64,000 nucleotides of DNA from Lethocerus indicus (taxonomy: Eukaryota > Arthropoda > Insecta > Hemiptera > Belostomatidae), in the NCBI GenBank assembly GCA_019843655.1, contig JACDQD010000102.1:4101501-4165500 (forward strand), in the 5' to 3' direction. The position numbers and the translations under genes were made by a program. How positions within the stretch are numbered: the first letter of the stretch is position 1; every line of letters starts with the position of its first letter. The notes under the pieces were generated by a model. The model was not told the DNA's origin, did no database searches, and saw only the letters and a list, made by a program, of their open reading frames with translations. Shown here piece after piece: positions 25,602 to 38,900 of this stretch.

Positions 25602-27268
25602 CTGCAGGACCTGGGAAGGTGGTGGGGTATCCTGTTTTGCATATATTTAATAATTTGAACAAATATCTTACTTTGATATTTTTACTGTAAGTTCGATGAT
25701 GTCGTTCGATTATTCGATATTATGCAGTTGTTTACATGAATGTTTTTATTTACTCTGCATTATAAATAATTGTTATTACTTGTTAAATACTTTTTGTGGA
25801 TTGCCTGCCTGTAGGATTCTTGTAACTTGTTTAAAAATGCTTGTATGTGTATAAATTGTGTTGTCAGAACAAATGAAATTATATTCATTAATATTATTAT
25901 TAATTATTGCTTTTATAAAATTGTGAACTAATTTGAGTGTATGAACTACACTAATTTTGAGAAGTAATTAAATCCTATACTACCCTATTGAACATGTTTC
26001 AGTACAAATAAAAATATGTAAATGTTTGTAAGAATGGTTTTAGATAAATGTTATAGTGATCTGCAATTGTGAGATTACTTCCTGATATATGTATTCAGGT
26101 AAGAAAAAAAATTAAATGAAAAAATGTTTAATGAATTAAAATGAAAATGTGGCACAATTATATGGTTTTACTGAAAGAAAACTGTCTAAATAATATAATA
26201 CTGTCTGTGTTCATTTTGTACCGGTTTTTTCCAAACAGTTATAAAATGTAAAATTTGGAATCAGTATGCCTTAATGAACTGCTCGCACCATTGTAAAATT
26301 ACATTGATCACATGTAAGAATGGTTTGGTTTTATTTTTAATGATATTTATAATTGTCAAAAAATAAATATTTGTATTCCTGGTTTGTTTATATTATCTTT
26401 TTATTTCATTCTCCTCTAATTCAAAATGCCAAAGGGATATGTTTACTTGGTTTGTTCCAGCAGTTGATGTGATGACTCCACACCAGTTGATGTTATGTGG
26501 TCATGCTCTCCACACCATTAAGTGGGGGTCAAGTTCTTTTCACCGGTGATTCGTCTTTAACAACACCTACCAGTCCCCTTCTAGGCTGGAGGTATCAAAT
26601 AAGCTCCACCCATGTTGAAAATATTAACATATAACTATTTCTACAAATGCACCATTTGCCCAATCTAATTATGTAGGGTGAGTCAACTATTGGTCAAAGA
26701 GAAAATCGTAATTATTTTACAACACATGCACTGTAATAATTTGCGTGGGACTGCATTTAATCGATGATTTAATGAAGGTCTATGAACAGACTGGCTCTAA
26801 CAAGCAATCCATATTGGTTGCTTTAAAATATCTCGACAAACCCAAATTTGTAAGTATTCTGTGAACAAAATTCGGATAGTCGTGGACAGTGTTTTGCTGG
26901 AGCGATTCTTCTAGGGCTGAAAACTAATTGAAAAACCATGTAGTACAACCCGTAGTTTTAAGTGGTGGGCGTGAACAACAACCGTTTTAGCAGGAAAAAA
27001 TTAAACGGATGAGGATTAAGATTTGCTGTAAAATCTGCTAAAACCATTAATTAAAATCATTCTTTTTCTCCAATGGTAGAAATTAAAATTTAACTGCAGT
27101 TATTAAATTATGTTTGCAGTCAGATTGACATTTACGAGATATTGGTTACACTGGTGGAACCTCCTTAGTGGTTGAGTTGGACCAGGACTTTACGTTACGT
27201 AGTATTTTACGTGTGGATTTTGTTTAATTGTATTATATCTTCTTGTCAGGTTAAAATACGAACTCAAG
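25602..27268. other. SUGP1 3' UTR and intergenic region upstream of VPS45
   Basis: Poly(A) candidates lie at 26007-26012 and 26362-26367. A less AT-rich block from about 26450 to 26640 (CTCCACACC, AGTGGGGGTC and similar words) looks inserted but shows no ORF or clear ends. The rest holds nothing I can name. The VPS45 promoter should lie in the last few hundred bases. Confidence 0.55.
26007..26012 (+). terminator. Poly(A) signal AATAAA, SUGP1
   Basis: AATAAA about 400 bp after the stop; a second one lies at 26362-26367. Confidence 0.45.
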
Positions 27269-30200
27269 ATGAATGTCATACTAGCGGTTAAGCTATATAT
27301 TACTAAAATGACGGAAGAAAGTGGCCCGGGTATGAAAGTGTTGTTGATGGATAAACAAACTGTGAGTTTTCATCCATGTTATTTCCGACTGATATATTGC
27401 GAATGTGTTTAAATAGGCAGAAAATTAGCCGCCAACTTTTTAAGTTCGCTTTAAGTGAACAGATACACCATAGAGTGTCTATTTTTCAAAACATATTGCA
27501 TCCAAATAATCTTTATTATATTGCTATAATTATTTGTGACATTCAATTATTATATCATTTCAGACAAGTGTGGTTAGCATGGTATACAGTCAGTCTGAAA
27601 TTCTTCAGAAGGAGGTTTATCTGTTTGAAAGAATTGATTCTGGAGGTGTTTCAGAGCCCATGAAACATTTGAAATGTATTGTATTTGTCAGACCTACAAA
27701 GGATAATGTAGCATTGTTATCAAAGGAACTCAGAAATCCTAGATACGGAATGTATTATATATGTAAGTACCAGGGTTGTTTTATATTCATAAACTTGTAG
27801 AGCTTCCAACAAAATTTTTAAAAATTACCAAGTTTTCTGATTACCGTTTCAGCAAAATGAAAGTTTCTCTCTGTATAGTATGCAGTATACAATCATGATT
27901 TCATTTTCAGATTTTAGTAACATAATATCTAAAGCTGATATTAAAACATTAGCGGAATCCGATGAGCTGGAAGTTGTCAGGGAAGTGCAAGAATTTTATG
28001 GAGATTACTTAGCCGTTAGCCCACATTTATTTTCCCTTAATATTACTGCAGTATCACAAGGTAATTAATAACATCTGTTTTAAATGATTAACTTTATTGG
28101 TAATTAAAGCTTTTGTTTTTATTTGTTTTTGTTTTATTTTTCAGTTAATTTATGGAATCCAATTTATCTACAGAGAAGTGTTCAAGGCGTGATTGCAGTT
28201 CTGTTATCATTGAAGAAATGCCCTTTTATTAGGTATCAAGCCAAATCACAAGTTGCTGAGAGGTTGGCTGAAAAGATTAGGGTAAAATTATGTTACAGTA
28301 TTATTTTTTCAACTGATTCTTTTTGAACTTCATTGAAATGACTCAATGAGTTTCAAGGCCTACTGAATATTTATTGCATATTGATTGCTTTTTAAATTAA
28401 CGTTTATTGTTCCATGTGTTATTTCATACAAATTGTATTCGTAATAAGTTGATTTCCATACCTGTTTGTATGTGTTATACTAAACACACAATTAAAGTTA
28501 TACTACCATTACAAATTTTATTTATTAGGATGTTTTGTCCAAAGAAGAGAGTTTATTTGATTATAGACAACCAGAAATTCCACCTGTTTTATTAATATTG
28601 GATCGAAGGGAAGATCCAATTACGCCACTTCTTTGCCAGGTATTTCTTATTCCATTAAAATATATTTAGTATAAATGTTATTAATATAAAGGAGTAACAT
28701 TAATTATAAATGTCACATTTGTATATCATACTCCATCAGAAGTTACTCCATTCTTCAGTTATTCTTTTTTATATTAGTCTCCTTATTATTCTACCAAATT
28801 AATCCCACAGGGGTTCAGTTGGGCCTTAATCAGGTGATTTGCCTCTTGAAATGTTTGTTAAGGTCATATAGTTTGCTTAGGGAGATTCTGAATTGGATAT
28901 TTGGCCTTGTACTTGTGGACCTCGAGTTACTGGACTTTTATTGCACCTTTTGTATCATTGTACAGTCTTCAATTTTGGTTTAAACTCATATAAACAATGA
29001 AATATTTAAAGTAAATTTTTTTCTAGAATTAATTCTTTCCAAATCCAACCTGTATTCAGTGTACAAAACTGATTATTACTGCCTGCTTTTTATGTAAATG
29101 TGGGTAGGAGACCCACCAATGACCTGTTGTCATTTTACAAAAGAAATGTGCATTGTGGAGTTAAACTGGATATCAACTGACTTTCATTTCTTTGGTATTT
29201 ACAGTGGACTTATCAAGCTATGGTACATGAACTTCTTACTATAACAAATAACCGTGTAAATTTGAGTCATGTCCCTGGCATTTCCAAGGAACTGAAAGAG
29301 GTGGTTTTATCATCAGAACATGATGAATTTTATGCTGATGTAAGTGATATGCAGAATCATTCTATTTATATTTTTCCTAATGATTACAATTAATTTTAAC
29401 TTATTATCAATTGAATGAGTTAATTATTCTTGAAAGAAAATTTATTTCATTACATCTATTATTTTAATCATTTGTATGTAGTCTGCATGATATTTTACTA
29501 ATTTTTAGAATTTATTCATTAATTATGGAGAAATTGGTCAAACGATGAAAGAACTTATTGTAGAATTTCAGAAGAAGGCAAAAAGCCAGCAAAAAGTTGA
29601 AAGTATCGCTGACATAAAATCATTTGTTGAAAATTATCCACAATTCAAGGTATTATATATATTATTTATACATTCATATACGTGTATACATATATGCTAA
29701 CAGTATACTATATACATGTGCTAATAATATTGTTGCTTTTTTAAGAATATTGTTATTTTCTTATGTTCTAGAAAATGTCTGGAACAGTTACAAAACATGT
29801 TGCTATTGTTAGCGAATTGTCGTCTTTGGTTAATAAGAGAAGCTTGTTAGACATATCAGAGCTCGAACAGGAGTTGGCATGTCAGGATCAGCACTCTCAG
29901 CATTTGCAAGTTAGTTAACCATTTAGCTAGTGCTACTAATAATGTCTGTTGATAAAAACAGAATTTTACATTTTATTGGTGATTACACTGAAGTTTTATT
30001 ACATTATATTGTGTATTAACTTTATGTTAATAATTTCAGCATTTAAAGTCATTGATTAGTGGAGACACAAATATTAGAAATGAAGAAGCAGTGAAGTTGG
30101 TAATGCTCTATGCTCTGAAGTATAATAAACACCCAAACTCTGAAATTCAAGGTCTAATTGAAGCACTGAAAAAGAGAGGTGTTCCGGAAAAAATGTATAA

Positions 30201-31189
30201 GGTGCTTAAAATATAATGTATCATGATCAATTAGAATAAATATTATTTAAAATAATAATTAAAGTTTTAGTATTATTTTCAGTGTGCTGTTCTTAACAAA
30301 TCTTTTAATACATTTCTACTTTGTTTTCTTGCAGCTGGTTTTTAAAATACTACATTATCAACTCCCACTCAAACATTTTTCGGATAATCTAGGGACTCAA
30401 CAGTCTGTGGTAAAAATTACAAAACGCTTTTTTAAAGTAAGTATTTCAGATTTGTTATGTGTGTCTGTGTGTATGGTCATGTAGATGACTCATGAAAATT
30501 TCAGTCAGTATATCACTCACTAACCTCCTAAAAGCATGTTGAAAAATTGTTTTCTTTATATTTAAATATTGTTTCTTTTACTGTAAATGCACTTTTAACG
30601 GTCTTTTATTATTATAAATATTTCATTGGTCCATGATGACCATATTGCATAATGTGAGATACTGGTTATGTCATAAATTGTTCATGTGTCCTTAATTTTG
30701 AATTCTATTAGTTTTTTTCTCATTTCAGGGGTTAAAGGGTGTTGAAAATGTTTATACACAGCACATTCCAGTTCTTAAAGAAACATTGAAAGAACTTATA
30801 AGATGCAGATTATCAGAAAGTGTATATCCATTCCTAGGGAATTCTCCTAATAATAGGAGGTAAAATTATATTTCAAGTTTATTTGATACAATCAGTGTGA
30901 TCAATTCTTTAAACAAAAATTAAATTAATTAGTATTAAATAATAGAGGATTGGAAGGGAACACAAATTAATTTGTATTTTATTTCAGAGTGCAGGATATA
31001 ATAGTATTTATAATTGGTGGTGTTACGTATGAAGAATCTTTATGTGCACATCTTCTCAATACAAATACATCGCTAGGTGTGAGAATAGTATTGGGAGGTA
31101 CAACAATACATAATTCTCAGTCATTTATGGAAGAAGTGGCTTATACGACTCCAGATGATAGCATCAGACCTCACAAGTATAAAAGCTAA
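27269..31189 (+). CDS. VPS45: Vacuolar protein sorting-associated protein 45 (Sec1/Munc18 family), 12 exons
   Basis: VPS45 is the Sec1/Munc18 protein that binds endosomal/TGN syntaxins and promotes SNARE fusion on early endosomes. Exons 27269-27361, 27564-27762, 27911-28060, 28145-28281, 28529-28639, 29205-29339, 29509-29649, 29772-29909, 30040-30201, 30335-30436, 30729-30859 and 30988-31189 join in phase to 566 aa (human 570). Alignment with human is strong throughout: [88 protein letters not shown], and [10 protein letters not shown] near the end. The single Sec1 domain fills the protein. The start MNVILAVK matches human MNVVFAVK, which fixes the initiation codon. No oddities were seen. Confidence 0.97.
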
Positions 31190-32881
31190 CTTTTGAAAAG
31201 TGAGTTTTAAAAAGCAAATAGTTAATTGAACAACCAGTGCCTGGACAAGGGATAAGAATGATAGTGTTCTGTACAATAAGGTGACTTGTCTATGAATTTG
31301 CTTTTTTGTCATTGTGTGCCATCTCCAGAATATTAATCTAGAATACTCCTAATTTAGGAGTCTAAGAATTTGTAATTGGTACATAGAATAATTTTTAGTG
31401 CAATTAACTGTCTTTGAGAAAGACATTTGTTGCACTTTATGCAATTATGTCTCTTGAATATACAATATGGAAATGTTTATGGAGGTGTTTTTTATATATT
31501 TGTTGAGAGCACTACAGCAAGAGATATATTATATTAGTACAATATTCATCTGATAAATATAAATTACTTGCCAACTTTTTATAACATATATATGATTTTT
31601 TTTCAAAATATGATTAAGAGAATTAAATTTTATAACATAATTCTTGAAAGTTGAGTTAAAAGTTTAACTTTTTTATTCACCTATTCTAGACTCAAACACT
31701 GAATCATAAATGTTGTTATTTTATCTTATGCTGTTATTTCACAGAATATACTGCAAACGCTTCTGCAGTGAGAAAGTTCAATATAAGAGATATCCCAGTT
31801 ATTTATTAAACTAATCATTGGGGTTAACAAACTTACAAAGCATATATACACACACCAGTGAAATTTAAACTCTACTGTAAAGCATATTTATTGCTTAAAT
31901 ATCTTCCTTATATTCATTCCCCTTTATATTTCTAATCGGGTGTAAAAAAATTTACATTATTTTGTTTTGTCATGCAATGATGTAACAAATGAATTAGTGA
32001 AGAATAATTTTAATATTTGTACTAGCCTAGTTAGTCACTTTGTTACAATGCACCTCCTTTAATTAATTGCGATTATGTAAATATGTATTTAAGCATTTTT
32101 ATCCTATTATGTACATTAAATAATTTATCGTGAAAGTGTTCTAATTTGATAAAGCTATGGTAATTTTGTTTATCCTATTTATTTTAAATAAATTTGTATG
32201 TAATAAATTATGAACATTTTGTTATTCTGTACAATATGTTAATATATTAATTGTAAAATATGTTACTTGTAAAATTTTGTAGTCTTATCTTTGTATTCTA
32301 GTCGAAAATTGTAAATGGACTGATAAATATTCTATTACACCATAACCCACATTAAAGCACTGTCCTTTTCTTATGACATTGTATACATTAAATATATAAA
32401 TGTATTTAAGATGGTTAATTTCATTAAAAGGCCTACAAATTATAGTTGTCATTTAAGCACATTTGTATATAGTATATTTGGAATTATATTTTACAATTTT
32501 AATTTAATACCGTTGAAACAAGAAGAAAGTAAAGAAGCTGCTTTATATGTATTTTGTTTAATAAAAACTAATAATCATATTTGCTGGGTTTTATGCCGAC
32601 CAATTTTTGTGCCTACATTAATTGTAATTTGACTGAGCCTTGGCTTAAATGTGGTTATTAGTGCAGGCATGTAGTGAGAGGGAGAGAGAGAGAGATTGAG
32701 TGAGTGAGTGAGGAACAGAGAGCCTATTTCAGTGTGCGCGTGTAGTACTAACCCTACACAGGAGTGAACTGTCAGTGCCACTAATGCAGTTAGCTGTCGG
32801 CGAGAGACACGCAGCCTCAAATATTGTGATCTGGACGGAGAGCGGCCACTTAATCATTGGACAGTTGTCGGATCGGATGAT
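31190..32881. other. VPS45 3' UTR and NKCC promoter/5' UTR region
   Basis: Very AT-rich to about 32640, then a sharp rise in GC and GA-rich repeats (32671-32711, GAGAGA and GAGTGAGT units) just upstream of the cotransporter start codon. The first AATAAA downstream of VPS45 is at 32187-32192, about 1 kb after the stop. The GA-rich run could bind GAGA-type factors; this is inference. Confidence 0.55.
32187..32192 (+). terminator. Poly(A) signal AATAAA, VPS45
   Basis: First canonical hexamer after the VPS45 stop codon. Variant ATTAAA hexamers occur earlier, so actual cleavage could be upstream. Confidence 0.4.
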
Positions 32882-32960
32882 ATGGAGTTGGGCACAATTG
32901 AAACGCCTGCCAGCGAAGAGCACGAAATCTCCAGTCTTTTGTCTGACCATAAGAAAATGA
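32784..32960 (+). promoter_or_regulatory. Upstream ORF overlapping the NKCC start codon
   Basis: An ATG at 32784 opens a 58-codon ORF in another frame that runs across the NKCC ATG at 32882 and stops at 32960. If the mRNA leader starts upstream of 32784, this uORF would compete with the main start. Its peptide resembles no known family. Confidence 0.35.
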
Positions 32961-35900
32961 GCAGGTTCAAAGTGGAACGCGTGTCCATCAGTGAGCTGGC
33001 GCCCGTAAACAAGGACGTGAACAGGCTCACGCCCACCTGCCTGGGCGACAATTTTCCGGACAGTTCCTACGATTCGAGGTATTCCAAAAGTCTTGGACAG
33101 TTGACCAGAGAAGTACTTCCCAGGTCTGAAAATTACAGGGAAATATCTGCCAGCCATGCTTGTCGGCCTACTCTTGAAGAACTCCATGAGGCCAGGTTTG
33201 TTGACAAAGTAAGTTGTAAACAGTTTCTATTACTTTTATAGTTTTAAATTCAGTTTCAACAATTAATCATTAATATTTTAATAGCGATATCATTTAGGAA
33301 ATTAACAAGTTCTTTATTACTGTAACTAGTTATAGGGAATTCTAATGGCAATGAACTTTTAATATGAATATACATTTGTAAACTTTAGAAGCAGTATTTT
33401 TAAGCTGCGAGAGACAGTTGATTTAAATTGGGTGTGGGTGTAGGACATGTGTTGTTCATTAGCAAAGCCTTGTAGTAGCTTGTTAAGAGTTTCTAAACAA
33501 GAAAATTATGCCAGCAGAGTAAAATGTTTTTGGGCCTATTACACAAAATTTAAAAAATGGCAATTATTTGTTAATTCTCTAATATATTAATATGTGAGCA
33601 GCTGAGTTGCATTTTTTATTTTGAGGTTTATTTAAAAATAGTAATTCAAATTTTTTAAGTAAATAATTTTTAACATTTGGAATAGAATAAAATCCTACTG
33701 CATGATGGAGGCTTTCCTGAGGTTAACTCCTATAATCTTTCCTACATTGCTTATCTAGGTAACATACTTTAGAGTAAAATATTATTTTTATCACTGTACA
33801 GTTTTTGTCACATTAACACATTCTGAAGCCCTAAAATAGTCACACAAAGAGAAATATCCTAATATTGGCTCTCAACTGCCAAATTTCACTGAAGGTAGGA
33901 ACTTAAAAATATATATTCATATCTTCAATAGAAGCTAGTTTTAAATGCCTTCTATGGTAGTAAGAATTAGGGTAAACCACATTGTTGTCTACACATTCAC
34001 AAAGAATATTTATACTTTCTTTATTACTGTGCCATATGTTTTATAATATATAATTGTGGATATCAGGGTTTTGGCACAGAAGTCAATTTGTTTATTCCCT
34101 GCTTTCTTCTGGATTGTGTAATCTTGACTATGGATATTAAGAAGTTCGTTTTTTACTCTAGTTATTAGACAATTTTTTCACAGAATTCGCCAAAGGTTTT
34201 TCAGTGATTTCCACGTAAAATCCTAAAATTTGGATAAAATGTTTAATGGACTATTTCAAAAGCAGGCCCACCGACTGGAGTAATGGTTTCTTCAATGAAG
34301 TAGTTCTCTCTTCCTGAGCGGCGTGAAGTAAGCGGTGTAGTTGATGCAAATTGTCGAGGAAGCCGGCAATCATGGGTCGGCTTCCCCGCATAAACAATAC
34401 ATCTCCTCAAGCGATTAACCTTAATAACCTTCTGCTAACAATTTTCCAGTGAGCGTGTTGTAATGTGCTCGCGTAACGCGTGTAACTTACCCCGGCGCTC
34501 TTCGGGGGCTGTAGATACCCCCGGGGGGTCTTTTGTAACTAGCGAAACTCGACAAAAACATTTGGGCCGATTAACGTCGGCCGGACGGGAATTTTCGTGA
34601 CATCCTGTATTACTGCTAATAATGAATTCACGCAACCGAATTAAAAGCCGTTTTTCATTCGTACGTTATGCGGTACACTGAGGGCGCCAAATTGTTCTAA
34701 TACGTTCTTCTTGTTAAAATTAGGTGATAGTAATTAGTGTTTTTTTAAAGAATTATTAATACGCAATTTACAAAATAAACGAGACATAAAAACGCGTTCT
34801 ATCAATTCTAAATTCTAAATCGCGTAATGCGTATAAAATAAAATAATTCATAGTTAATTTAATTAATAGTTGTGAACTACTCTTATGAATTATATATTCG
34901 TTTGAAATACCTGTTTTGTTGTCTGCGAGGGGTTGGAATACCGTAGATTTCGTGTTCTATCTCCTGTCGCTGGTTTGGTCCTTTGCTAGACCGGTTTCGG
35001 ATGCTCGCAATCTTCAGTAGCAGCGTTAGTCACTTTGGGGCACGTTGGATGCTTGGGTTATCCTGTTTGCATCGCCACTATTGCACTGTCACACAGTAAA
35101 TATCCCTAAACATATAAACAATTTCTGTTTATTTATTTAGTTTAATTTTAGAATATCGACGTTATTATACAGTGTTATTAGTTTAAAAAATAATACTAAT
35201 TTCGTATTGTTGGAACTTATGAATAGGAGATTATTTTAACCCGTAATGAAGTCAGTACCAGCAATATGTACTAATAAACTTTTTTCTTTTTGCTAAATAG
35301 ACATTAACGGACTCAAAATTAAGTTCAAAAGTAAACCATTTTGGTTAAGAAGTAATATTGTTTTTATATTATCTTTATTAAAATAGTCTTTAGCAATTCA
35401 ATACTAGCTTTAGAAATGTCCGTTACTCGTAAAGTACCGTTATAAATTCGAGTTTGCGGAAAGATTAACTTATCAATTGATATAATTTATCAATTGTTTC
35501 GAGTTTTCGTTTTTATCTCTGTATATAAAGTTGATTTACATACAAGACAGTCCCTTGACCGATAGTCTCGATTTACGAACTGGGTCAGTAAGAAGAACTG
35601 ATGGGAAGATGTCGGTTTGATCATTGATATTGAAGCGGGGGTGAACACCGACCGGAAAGCACTCATTTGCCCGTTTAAGCGTCTAAAATAGTTGATGATC
35701 AAAGTATGCAAATTATCCGTCTATTATCTAACGGCAGTTTTGGTCTGATTTTTGCTTCTCCGATGGCGGATATCCTCACTACAACAAATGACGCCATATT
35801 TTTCGTACCTGACCGAAAGAAGACGTGTCTAACGAGTCTGAATATGTGCCAATGCACGCAGCCACAATCATAACTATAACCCTACGTTTTTTATACATTT

Positions 35901-38900
35901 TCCAAAACAGACTCTCACATTGATAGCAACGTAAGCAACAGAATAACAACACTTACTCAATTGTGATTTGCTAATGAATTGTAACGTACCACTTCATTAC
36001 TATTATTATGTAACATTTAGCGAAATATTGAGTTCTTCCATATAATATTATTCTAAACATTAACCTAATCGGGGGGAGGAGATGTTGGCATTAGTGGTTA
36101 TGCCTTAAGACGCCATTAAGCATTATTAGATTATAATTGCTTAGTGAAATTTATAGGCTGTAGGATCTGTATTTAATGAAAGTGAAAAATTAATCGGTTT
36201 TCCAGTTTCTTCTTATTGTATGTTTACATCTAGATATTTTACACCAACTAAAATGTAGCATACAATCGTTAATTTTTCGTTTAGATTAGTTTTGAGCAAA
36301 AATTGATGATAATTATTATATACAGTTCTGGTTTAAAGTAACACAATGGAAATCATTTCGTATTTAAACCTTTAATTATTCATATATTTAATACTAAAAC
36401 TTTATCTTAATCTTCATTCAATTGCAGTACATTCATGAGATTTAATTGATTTAAATTGTTAAATTTCGTTATTTTACTTATGTTTTACAAAACTTTCTTT
36501 TATATTTGTTATCGAATATAAATGACAAGTATATGCACGTTGGTAAGTGCTCTGGAAATGTTTAAAATATTTTCTTTAGCTTACATAAATTTCTAGACCG
36601 TTTACTTTCCATAGGCCAAATCAACAGACAAAAATGGCCGGGGAGGTGCAAGAAAAAGTATTCTGCAGCACAGAAAAGGGAAAGTTATCAAGTTTGGATG
36701 GCTGGAGGGTGTTTATGTAAGAAACTTATTTCCTGATATATAAGCTAAGAAACTAATAGAAATGCCTGAAATATTAAACACACAGGCAGAATCAGATGCT
36801 TCATAATTTGTGAATATTGTAGTTCTTTGATGTTTCTATTTCAAATAATTATAACAACCAATTGTTTAAAGAATTTGAGTAATTTTGTGTAAAATAGACT
36901 TACCAATGTTATTGAATACATTTTTTATATATGCACATTTTTAATTATTCATCACAATTTTTAGATGCGATGTATTCTCAACATATGGGGTGTTATGCTA
37001 TTCCTCCGTTTATCCTGGGTTGTGGGTCAGGCTGGTATTGGTAAGTATAATTTAAATATTTTTCTTGTGAAGACAGAAAGAAAAGTGGTTATGATTTAAG
37101 CATAAATGAAATTTAAATGTTATCATAATGAAAATCATAGTAAAATAAAAAAAGATAGTTTTAATGTGATACTGACAGTCATTTTTTGTGAAAATCAGTT
37201 TTTTAATGTAGTCTTCTGATTTTGTTTTCATGTCTTTTGGTTAATAAATGTATTACTATATTTTTTAGCCAGACATGCGAAAATCAGTTTTTTACATATA
37301 TTATTTGTACCATATTATGTGAGTATAAGTTTTTCCTTTTGTAATTTCAGGTGAAGGAATTGCTATAATATGCTTGGCAAACATAGTTACCCTTGCAACA
37401 ACATTATCAATGTCTGCTGTTAGTACTAACGGGTTAATTGAAGGAGGTATCATTTCAATACTGTATTATATACAAATTTTTTTATATATTACATTTTAGC
37501 TTAAAAAATTCATATATTGCTAATTTTTGGACCTCAGCTGTAGGACCAGTGGGAAAAAATTGAAATTAATGTATTATAGTCTTAATATTTAGATAAATAT
37601 TAGATGAACATGAAATATTATAATTTTCTAATAAATTATTAATCATGATCATCCATTACTTAATTCCAGGTGGTATTTATTATATGATCTCTCGGTCTCT
37701 GGGGCCAGAGTTTGGTGGTGCGATCGGTCTCATGTTCACACTGGCCAATTCTGTCGCTGTCTCAATGTATATTGTTGGGTTTTGTGAATCGCTCCAAGAC
37801 CTGCTTCGGACATTCGGTGTCACCATCATTGACAACAGCACAAACGATATAAGACTAGTTGGTATTGTCACCCTCATTGGCATCGTAGTATTAGCCTTCG
37901 TTGGCATGGACTGGGTTACAAGGGTGAATATTCCCAATTGTCTACAGACTGTTTATGTTTTCAGTTAAATTATCACACCAACAAAAATGTTTAAACGAAG
38001 TTTAATTAATAAATTTAGAACCAATAGAATTGTCATGACTCAAAACTGATAGGCGTTTATATAAATATGCATTAATACCTTCACGCTTTTTGTCTTAGGA
38101 AAACATTTTTTCGTGTATAAAGAAGAAAAAGATAATATTTACAAAACCTTAAAATTATTTACAAAGTCTTATTTTATTGTTGTTTCATGTATTATTTAAA
38201 GTAAACCATTGCTAAGTCTATTACAATATATCGTATTTATCAATTTTTTTTTTATGTTTCAGACACAAATGTGTTTACTTATTGTGTTGATTGCATCTCA
38301 GATTGATTTTATTCTGGGCAGTGTTATTGGGCCTAAAACTAAGATTGAAGAAGCCAAGGGTTTTGTTGGGTACAACTGTAAGTATTAGCCTCTCCATATA
38401 TAAATAACAAATAAATTCATAACCAAAGTTCTATACAGGTCTTCCAAGTTCTCTCCAGTTTTATTTCTTGCTTCTTTTGATTTCATCTAATGTGAATAAC
38501 CCCCATAATAATGGCCCTTTTTATTTTGTACTAATTAACTCCACTTATTTTTAAGCAATGTTTAAAACTTTCTTGCTTTAGAAATTACTAAAGCTGCCCT
38601 AATTGTTTTCTATTTTGCTTTCTTAAAAATATCAACAGAAATCTCCACATACTGATCTTTGTGTTTTATACAAAATGCATAAAATATTTCATTTGGTTTG
38701 ATAATATAAGGCTAAAATTATATTTGTGTGATAAAATAAAGAAATTATGTTGAGTATTTCACAACAGGAGTAATTTTTTCTTCAATTTTTCTGACATAAA
38801 TCTTTTATTAGTGATTTGACACTAAAATTTGAGATAATTTAGTATAATAGTTAGTATGAAAATATCAAATTTAATTTGAGAGAATAAAGGGATGATGTAA

